Assembly: GCA_003252385.1 (NCBI GenBank)
Contig: QKEH01000009.1
Span: 16,916 to 80,915, forward strand
DNA length: 64,000 nucleotides
Reading direction: 5' to 3'
From: Bacteroidota bacterium
GTDB lineage: Bacteria > Bacteroidota > Bacteroidia > Bacteroidales > UBA10428
A program made the translations under genes and the position numbers. Shown here piece by piece: positions 57,123 to 64,000 of this stretch. Each line of letters starts with the position of its first letter. Position 1 is the first letter of the stretch. The notes under the pieces are model-generated. The model ran no database searches and was not told the DNA's origin. It saw nothing but the letters and a program-made list of their open reading frames with translations.

Positions 57123-57461
57123 ATGAGTAGTTTATTGAACTTCATTCTTATGGCTCCCGCGCAGACGCAAGGCAAGGGAGGCCAAACCAACCAAACTTCC
57201 TTTTTCATCATGATGGCTCTCATGATTGTAGTTTTCTACTTTTTCATGATCCGCCCACAAGTTAAAAAACAGAAAGAGATGCGTAACTTCCGCGACAACC
57301 TCGAGAAAGGCGATAAGGTAATTACCACCGGTGGAATTTACGGGAAAATCAATAACATTTCTGAAAACATTATCACAATGGATATCGGTAATGGCGTAAC
57401 TATCAAGGTTGATAAAAATGCCATTGTTAAGGACAATACCGACCTGCAACAACAGAAATAA
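57123..57461 (+). CDS. yajC: Preprotein translocase subunit YajC
   Basis: FIMMALMIVVFYFFMIRPQVKKQKEMRNF...GDKVITTGGIYGKI. Confidence 0.93.
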   Translation: MSSLLNFILMAPAQTQGKGGQTNQTSFFIMMALMIVVFYFFMIRPQVKKQKEMRNFRDNLEKGDKVITTGGIYGKINNISENIITMDIGNGVTIKVDKNAIVKDNTDLQQQK

Positions 57462-57467
57462 AAATTT

Positions 57468-57512
57468 ACGGAGTTTAAGGTATCTTTACGATACTTTAAA
57501 CTCCGTATTTTT
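57468..57512 (+). terminator. Intrinsic terminator after yajC
   Basis: ACGGAGTTTAAGGTATC-tttac-GATACTTTAAACTCCGT then ATTTTTTG. Confidence 0.85.
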
Positions 57513-57538
57513 TGAATACCAAACCGAAAAAAGCGACT

Positions 57539-58576
57539 ATGCCCTTTCGAGTGTTGCTCCCGCGCATATGGAAATACATTCGCAGAATACGGCAAGAACA
57601 TTTTGCCTTTTTCTTCTTTTTACTACTTGCCGCAGCCGCCTGGCTGGGTCAGGCCCTCAACGAAACCTACGTGGCAAGTATCGAATACCCGGTAAAATAT
57701 ACCAACCTTCCTCCCAACCGGATGCTTTCCCAGCCCCCGCTCGAACGACTCACCCTGCAAGTGCAAGCCGATGGTTATACCATAATTAGCAGCCGGTTGA
57801 AATACAAACGCCCGTTGAGCTACAACATCAATGCGTTTGCCTTGTATTCGCTCACGCTGGATTCCACTTCGGTATACACTCTTACCCGCTATGCCACCAA
57901 CCGCCTTTCCGCCGAACTGAACCTGTCGAACAGGGACATTAAGATTTTGGATATTGACCCGGACACCCTGATTTTTAACTTCTCGAGGGTAAAAAAGAAG
58001 CGATTGCCCATTGTACCCCAACTGGCCGACAACCCAAACCTGTTCGAGAAACAATACATGCTCAGTGGATTACCTTACGCCTCACCCGACTGTGTTGAAG
58101 TAACCGGCCCCTCCTTTATTATTGATACGCTACAGTACATTCCTACCGAACCCCTTCGGCTAAGCCGACTCAACGACACGGTTGTAAAAAAAGCCGTACT
58201 GGTGGAATACAACCGGGTCAGTTACCCGTTAAGCCGTGTCAAAGTAACAGTGCCGGTTGATGAATTCACCGAGTCGGAATATCTGATACCGGTTCAGCAG
58301 CGAAATGTCCCCGATACGGTGCTGCTGAAAACCTTCCCGAAAGAGGTTAAAATAAACTACCTGGTAACCCTCTCACATTTTGATAACGTGCAACCCGAAC
58401 AATTCAAGGTATGGGTAGATTACAACAGCATACAATCCAACGGAAATTCCCTGCTCCCGGTTAACATGGATCCTGTATCTAACACCATTCAAAAAGTGCG
58501 TATTGCACCCCGTAGTGTCGAATATCTAATCGAAATTACCCATGCTAAAGATCGGAATAACGGGGGGAATAGGTAG
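57539..58576 (+). CDS. YbbR-like domain protein (ATG at 57539 preferred over TTG at 57512)
   Basis: N-terminal TM and YbbR-like repeats; the upstream start would lie inside the yajC terminator. Confidence 0.75.
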   Translation: MPFRVLLPRIWKYIRRIRQEHFAFFFFLLLAAAAWLGQALNETYVASIEYPVKYTNLPPNRMLSQPPLERLTLQVQADGYTIISSRLKYKRPLSYNINAFALYSLTLDSTSVYTLTRYATNRLSAELNLSNRDIKILDIDPDTLIFNFSRVKKKRLPIVPQLADNPNLFEKQYMLSGLPYASPDCVEVTGPSFIIDTLQYIPTEPLRLSRLNDTVVKKAVLVEYNRVSYPLSRVKVTVPVDEFTESEYLIPVQQRNVPDTVLLKTFPKEVKINYLVTLSHFDNVQPEQFKVWVDYNSIQSNGNSLLPVNMDPVSNTIQKVRIAPRSVEYLIEITHAKDRNNGGNR

Positions 58577-59123
58577 TGGTAAAACCATCATCTGTAAGGC
58601 CTTTGGGGCTTTGGGCATACCGGTTTACTATGCCGATATCCAAGCCAAACAACTTATCCATACGCACCCGGCACTCCGAACCAAACTGACAGAGGCATTT
58701 GGCCGCGATACCTTTACCAACCAAGGATACAACACCCAATATGTTGCCTCGATTGTTTTTACCCATCCGACCGAACTCCAAAAACTCAATAGCATCGTAC
58801 ACCCGTTCGTCAAGGCCGATCATGCCGCCTGGTTCTTGCGTCAGCAGGCTCCCTACACCCTCTACGAAGCCGCCGTACTCTTTGAAAATGGCGGAGCCAA
58901 CCAAATGGATCAGGTTATTCTGGTAGATGCCCCCGAAGAGCTCCGGATCAGCCGGGTGGAGCAACGCGATGGTATGAGCCGCGAAGCCATTCTCAGCCGC
59001 ATAGCCAACCAGTGGCCTGCCGACAAAAAACGAGCAATGGCCGACTGGGTGATTGAAAATAACGACAAACAATTACTTTTGCCCCAGATATTGAGCATAC
59101 ATAACGAACTCACCGAACAATAA
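58542..59123 (+). CDS. coaE: Dephospho-CoA kinase
   Basis: [48 protein letters not shown]. Confidence 0.94.
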   Translation: MLKIGITGGIGSGKTIICKAFGALGIPVYYADIQAKQLIHTHPALRTKLTEAFGRDTFTNQGYNTQYVASIVFTHPTELQKLNSIVHPFVKADHAAWFLRQQAPYTLYEAAVLFENGGANQMDQVILVDAPEELRISRVEQRDGMSREAILSRIANQWPADKKRAMADWVIENNDKQLLLPQILSIHNELTEQ

Positions 59124-59845
59124 TGGCAAAATTTGGAAAATGGATCGGAGCCGGTCTGGGATGGACATTTGGCGGCCCCATAGGCGCAGTCATCGGATTA
59201 GGCATTGGCTGGATGTTTGATTCTGCCCAACAGACAGATCAATCAAGAGGATACAGCAACACCACCACGGGCGACTTTGCAATAAGTATGATGGTACTGC
59301 TGGCAGCGGTAATGAAAGCCGATGGCAAAGTAGTGCGCTCGGAACTCGATTACGTTAAAAATTTCCTTGCCCGGAAATTTGGCACCGACTCGGCCAACGA
59401 AGCCTTGCACATGCTGCGCGACCTGCTCAAACAAAACATACCCCTGCAGGATATTGCCACTCAAATTGGCCAACGGCTCGATTATCACTCACGTCTGGAA
59501 CTGTTGCACCTGCTCTACGGAGTGGCTCTGGCCGATGGCAACCTGCATTCCGCCGAAATTCAGACCATCAACCAGATTGCCTATTTTATGGGCATTACAG
59601 CCCAGGATCAGCAATCGATCCGGAGCATGTTTACCGCATCGGCCGATAGTGCCTATAAAATTCTGGGAGTAGACCCCAACACCCCGGTTGAGGATATTAA
59701 AAAAGCATACCGAAAGCTGGCGGTGGAATACCATCCCGACAAAGTGGGCTACCTGGGCGAGGAATTCAGGAAGGATGCTGAAGAAAAATTCCAGAAAATA
59801 AATGCCGCCTACGAACAAATTAAAAAAGAGAAAGGCTTCAAATAA
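59123..59845 (+). CDS. TerB-like + DnaJ domain protein (DjlA-like)
   Basis: TerB-like [16 protein letters not shown] and C-terminal J domain [31 protein letters not shown]. Confidence 0.88.
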   Translation: MAKFGKWIGAGLGWTFGGPIGAVIGLGIGWMFDSAQQTDQSRGYSNTTTGDFAISMMVLLAAVMKADGKVVRSELDYVKNFLARKFGTDSANEALHMLRDLLKQNIPLQDIATQIGQRLDYHSRLELLHLLYGVALADGNLHSAEIQTINQIAYFMGITAQDQQSIRSMFTASADSAYKILGVDPNTPVEDIKKAYRKLAVEYHPDKVGYLGEEFRKDAEEKFQKINAAYEQIKKEKGFK

Positions 59846-59900
59846 GCACATCATCCGCAGCTTTTCGAGCCGAACATTTTTTTCGTATGAGGCAGATTAC

Positions 59901-59908
59901 TATTTTTG
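59901..59908 (+). promoter_or_regulatory. Bacteroidetes-type -7 element (TATTTTTG)
   Basis: Exact TAnnTTTG upstream of the 59967/60024 gene. Confidence 0.5.
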
Positions 59909-59966
59909 CACCTCGTTTTAACCATTAACAAAGAAACAGATCCGCTCTGACCGGGCTCCCAATCAG

Positions 59967-60470
59967 TTGTTCAGCCTGGAGGCTGAGCTGCCGAGCCGCA
60001 GACACGATCACAATTCGAAATCTATGAAACTAAAGGACATTCTTGCCATTTCCGGAAAAGGCGGGCTTTATAAGTTTGTATCGCAAGGCCGTAATGGAAT
60101 TATTGTTGAATCCTTCGCCGATGGAAAACGTATTGCCGTTTCCTCCAGCGCTAAGGTAAGTGCCCTGAACGATATTTCCATATTTACCGAAACCGATGAA
60201 ATTCCCCTGAGCAAGGTTTTGCAAAGTATTTACGACAAGGAAGAAGGCAAGGAGACCATTAGCCATAATGCATCGAACGATGAACTGAAGGCATTCATGG
60301 AGTCGATTTTGCCTGAATACGACCGGAACCGGGTTTATGTATCGGACATGAAAAAACTGGTTCAATGGTACAATATTCTACAAAGCAAGAACCTGTTGCT
60401 GCCCGATGCTTCGGAAGAAACGGAATCTACTGAAAAAACAGAGGAAACCACCACCGCTCCCCAGGAATAA
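59967..60470 (+). CDS. DUF5606 family protein (true start probably MKLKDILAISGKGGLYKF at 60024)
   Basis: MKLKDILAISGKGGLYKFVSQGRNGIIVESF. Confidence 0.8.
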   Translation: MFSLEAELPSRRHDHNSKSMKLKDILAISGKGGLYKFVSQGRNGIIVESFADGKRIAVSSSAKVSALNDISIFTETDEIPLSKVLQSIYDKEEGKETISHNASNDELKAFMESILPEYDRNRVYVSDMKKLVQWYNILQSKNLLLPDASEETESTEKTEETTTAPQE

Positions 60471-60496
60471 CAAACAGGACGAAGCGTCCGCACTCT

Positions 60497-62224
60497 ATGA
60501 ATCCGATTCGGGAACAAGCCAAGCAAAAACGACGATTTCTGCCGGCCGGCCTGTGCCTAGACCACTGGAAGGCCGTGCAGCCATTTGCCGGACAGTTGCT
60601 GGAGTTGCCCATAGCCTGCGAATCGGATTTGAAAAGCTGGCTGCGTATGCGCAGTGAGTTGGAATCGGCTTTGGAGGAAGAAAAAGCCTGGCTCTATATC
60701 CATCAAAGCTGTAAAACCGATAACGAAGAAAACAGCCGGGCGTTTTCCGACTTTGTACAGAGGGTGTATGAGCCTTATGCGCTCATCCGCCACCAACTGG
60801 ACGAAAAGTTACTGGCGTATTGCGAATTGAACGGCTATCCCCAGGAATACGAAATATTTATCCGCACCATACGGCAGCAGGCTGCCTTGTTTCGCGAAGA
60901 AAACACCAAAATACAGGCACAACTGGAGGTGGAAGAACAGGAATACGGAACCGTAACCGGTTCCATGACCATCACCTATCAGAACCAGGAATTGACCCTT
61001 CAGCAGGCCCAAAATCTGCTGAAGTCCCCCCAGCGGGCTACACGCCAAGAGGCTTTTGAACATATTGGGGCACGCCGAAACCAGGATGCTCTGACGCTTC
61101 ACGGGCTGCTGGACCGCTTGCTGGAAAAACGCCATCAACTGGCACTTAACGCTGGTTTCGAGAACTTTCTTACCTATCGTTTTGCCCAACTGGGTCGGTT
61201 CGACTACACTGTAGCCGATTGCCATACCTTTCATAAAGCAGCTCAGGATTACGTAGTTCCCTTGTTGGACTATTTTCATACCCTGCGTAAGGAGAAATTA
61301 CAACTGGACACCTTGCGCCCCTACGATCTGGATGTAGATGAAAACGGACTGGAGCCCTTAAAGCCCTTCGCCAGCATCGATGAACTGGTCAACCATACCA
61401 TTGCCTGCTTTGCGGACATCGACCCCGATTTTGGCACCTTCATACAAATTATGCGCGATAATGGCTTCCTCGACCTGGAATCGCGCAAAGGCAAAGCACC
61501 GGGAGGCTATAACTATCCGTTACCGGAAAGCAATGTGCCCTTCATCTTCATGAATGCCACGCGGAATTTGCGCGATCTGGAAACCATGATGCACGAAGGC
61601 GGTCATGCCATCCATTCATTTCTGTGTAAAGATTTGGAATTTAGCTATTTTAAGGAAACACCGGCCGAAATAGCCGAAGTGGCCTCCATGGCCATGGAAC
61701 TGATTTCGATGGAACACTGGGAACATTTCTTCACCCACCCTGCGGACTTAAAACGCGCCAAACTCAGCCAACTGCATGGCATAATAGAAGTAATACCCTG
61801 GGTAGCCACTATCGACAAATTTCAACATTGGCTATACACCCACCCCCAACACAACCATGAGCAACGCACCCAGGCCTGGCTGCAATTGCAAGCCGAACTG
61901 GGCAGCTCCTGTGTAAATTGGGATGGTTATGCAACGCTGCGGGAAAATCTGTGGCAAAAGCAAATTCATATCTACCAGTTTCCGCTGTACTATATTGAGT
62001 ATGGCATTGCCCAACTGGGAGCATTAGGTATCTGGAGAAATTATAAAAACAACCCCAAACAGGCTGTTCAGCAATACCGCAAGGCCTTAAGTATGGGATA
62101 TTCGAAAACGCTGCCGGAACTCTACCGGGAAGCAGGTATCGCTTTTAATTTCTCTGCCAACTACATTCGTGAATTGATGGCTTTTGTAAAGCACGAAATT
62201 GATGCCCTGAACACAAACGGGTGA
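60497..62224 (+). CDS. M3 family oligoendopeptidase
   Basis: HEGGH zinc motif (METMMHEGGHAIHSFL) and M3 family architecture. Confidence 0.93.
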   Translation: MNPIREQAKQKRRFLPAGLCLDHWKAVQPFAGQLLELPIACESDLKSWLRMRSELESALEEEKAWLYIHQSCKTDNEENSRAFSDFVQRVYEPYALIRHQLDEKLLAYCELNGYPQEYEIFIRTIRQQAALFREENTKIQAQLEVEEQEYGTVTGSMTITYQNQELTLQQAQNLLKSPQRATRQEAFEHIGARRNQDALTLHGLLDRLLEKRHQLALNAGFENFLTYRFAQLGRFDYTVADCHTFHKAAQDYVVPLLDYFHTLRKEKLQLDTLRPYDLDVDENGLEPLKPFASIDELVNHTIACFADIDPDFGTFIQIMRDNGFLDLESRKGKAPGGYNYPLPESNVPFIFMNATRNLRDLETMMHEGGHAIHSFLCKDLEFSYFKETPAEIAEVASMAMELISMEHWEHFFTHPADLKRAKLSQLHGIIEVIPWVATIDKFQHWLYTHPQHNHEQRTQAWLQLQAELGSSCVNWDGYATLRENLWQKQIHIYQFPLYYIEYGIAQLGALGIWRNYKNNPKQAVQQYRKALSMGYSKTLPELYREAGIAFNFSANYIRELMAFVKHEIDALNTNG

Positions 62225-62227
62225 CGG

Positions 62228-62619
62228 CTATTTCACCACCGTTCCCTTAATGTACAACTTGGTTAGCCCATCTTCCGAATTGGTATACACCGTTATGGTT
62301 TTGCTAAAATAACCTTCCGCTTTACCATCAAAAGTTACCTGTATCTTTTCTTTGCCACCGGAAACAATCGGATGTTTGGGATAATCGGCTACGGTACAAC
62401 CACACGAAACGAAGGTTTAACATCGCTAATGATCAGAGGAATCATTCCCGGATTTTTAAATCCGAACTCGGCTACCACCGGCTCACCGTAAGGCACTTCG
62501 CCCAAATCTATTTCGGTTTCGGACCATTCGATGGTTGCACTTGGGTTAAGCCCGGCAAAGGTAACCCCATGCTGAAGATGAATGATTCCAACAATTACCA
62601 ATACAAACAGCTTTCTCAT
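62228..62619 (-). pseudogene. DUF1573 domain protein, frameshifted
   Basis: Frame 1 MRKLFV...FKNPGMIPLIISDVKPS continues in another frame as CGCTVADYPKHPIVSGGKEKIQVTFDGKAEGYFSKTITVYTNSEDGLTKLYIKGTVVK*; junction at about 62401-62412. Confidence 0.8.
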
Positions 62620-62815
62620 TTTCGTTCATTTTATACGGCTAATATACAATGGGCTGGTAATTCAACCATGGCGCCCCTGCCTAAAAAATGTTAACGAATT
62701 CCTAAAAAGAAAGTTCTACGGCAACGGTTGAATCGCCCGGTATCTGGGGAATTTTAGCATTATACAAGCTGGGATTTCCTGCTCATATTATAGCCAAAAT
62801 TTATAACTTGCGGCC

Positions 62816-64000
62816 ATGAACGAACAAGTGGTTGTAGGTATCGCGGGAAAACAAGGCCCTTTTCAGAATGTGGCAACTGCCCTGGCTGCCCTGGATTTGA
62901 GCAGTATTGCCCAAAAATCGGTATTAATAAAGCCCAACCTGGGCCGGGTGGCAGGCGTAGGCCATGGCTACAACACGCACCCCGAAGCGGTAGCCGCCGT
63001 GGTGGAGGCTATGCAAAAAGCCGGAGCCTCCAAAATTGCGATTGGCGAAAGCCCACTGGTAGGCATTAACACCATGGAGGCTTTTGAACGGGGCGGGATT
63101 ACCGAAGTAGCCCAGCGGTATGGTGTGGAGCTGCTTGATTTCGACCAGCATAAACCAGTTAAAACCGAAATTCACAACGGGCGCATCCTGGAGCATACGC
63201 GAATTTGTTCACCTGTATTTGAATACGATGTTCTGGTATCGGTCCCGGTAACCAAAACACACATGCACACGGGCGTAACCTTAGGGATGAAAAACCTGAA
63301 AGGCTGCCTGTACCGGCACGAAAAAGTACGCTACCATCAGTTGGAATACCTGCATACTACCTACCCGGAAAAAACGCTCGACTCGGCCATATCCGATCTG
63401 GCCACGGTGCTCCTCCCCGACCTGACCGTAGTGGATGGTTACATTGGCATGGAGGGCCTGGGCCCTTCGGGTGGGGAACCCAAGAAATCGGATTTTGCCG
63501 TGGCATCCTGGAACCCGGTGGCTGCCGATATCTATGCCTGTGTTCTGATGGGGATTGATCCTTCAACCATCCCGCACATCAATCTGATATCGGAACGGAT
63601 GAACATCAGCAATAATCCGGGCGACTACACTCCGGTACCCGCCGATTACCACCCTTTTATTTCCCCCTATAAAGCGCCGCCCAAATACATCTCCGGCGAA
63701 TTTAAGGACATTGTTATCCACGATAAGGAATCGTGCAGCGCCTGCCTTTCGACACTTATGCTGTTTTTACGCCGTTTTAAGGACGATATGACTCCCTACC
63801 TGCTGGGCGATGGAAAATTCCATATTGCCATTGGCAAAGGCGTGCACGATGCACCGGAAGGCTCGGTATTTGTGGGGAACTGCTCCTGTTCTTTAAAGAA
63901 AGGCGGTATTTATGTTAAGGGCTGCCCCCCGGTTCCTACCCGCATCTACGAAGCTGTTACCGGAGAAGAACCGGAGGAAAACGAACCCGAAGTCCACTAG
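62816..64000 (+). CDS. DUF362 domain-containing protein
   Basis: VLIKPNLGRVAGVGHGYNTHPEAV...VSVPVTKTHMHTGVTLGMKNLKGCLYR; ends at TAG exactly at the window end. Confidence 0.88.
   Translation: MNEQVVVGIAGKQGPFQNVATALAALDLSSIAQKSVLIKPNLGRVAGVGHGYNTHPEAVAAVVEAMQKAGASKIAIGESPLVGINTMEAFERGGITEVAQRYGVELLDFDQHKPVKTEIHNGRILEHTRICSPVFEYDVLVSVPVTKTHMHTGVTLGMKNLKGCLYRHEKVRYHQLEYLHTTYPEKTLDSAISDLATVLLPDLTVVDGYIGMEGLGPSGGEPKKSDFAVASWNPVAADIYACVLMGIDPSTIPHINLISERMNISNNPGDYTPVPADYHPFISPYKAPPKYISGEFKDIVIHDKESCSACLSTLMLFLRRFKDDMTPYLLGDGKFHIAIGKGVHDAPEGSVFVGNCSCSLKKGGIYVKGCPPVPTRIYEAVTGEEPEENEPEVH

Noticed and set aside
1-64000. CRISPR arrays, transposases, prophage or IS elements
   Set aside because: None seen by eye: no spaced direct-repeat arrays, no DDE/tyrosine recombinase or phage structural ORFs in the track.

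Overview
The window looks chromosomal and comes from a Bacteroidota genome. This is inferred from TAnnTTTG-type promoters, a FeoA-FeoB fusion, a DUF3276/PUR protein, and the zapA-ncRNA-rny order. Most of it is housekeeping: dnaA, rny, zapA, rplS, tkt, pyrBI, anmK, nusB, yajC, coaE, pdxB, feoAB and one tRNA-Arg. I found no CRISPR array, transposase or prophage.

Four observations stand out.
(1) An ~11 kb, nine-gene minus-strand operon (29316-40354) joins the leucine-degradation steps (acyl-CoA dehydrogenase, methylcrotonyl-CoA carboxylase alpha/beta, methylglutaconyl-CoA hydratase) to a mevalonate pathway (HMG-CoA reductase, three GHMP-family enzymes, type 2 IPP isomerase). Neither HMG-CoA lyase nor HMG-CoA synthase is in the locus. 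This suggests a dedicated leucine-carbon-to-isoprenoid route.
(2) A probable exported, membrane-anchored TPR-CHAT (caspase-like) protein lies next to an ECF sigma factor and a membrane TPR anti-sigma-like protein (46614-51395).
(3) Between the anti-sigma-like gene and the CHAT gene there are two copies of an undescribed-looking structured element. They share a three-way-junction fold with covarying stems and an invariant GTGCCGT loop, and an unannotated 43-aa double/triple-glycine peptide ORF adjoins one copy.
(4) A 6S-RNA-like structured RNA sits between zapA and rny, and there is an orphan promoter-terminator transcript (candidate sRNA) near 13.7 kb.

All calls come from reading the sequence; no database or folding software was run.
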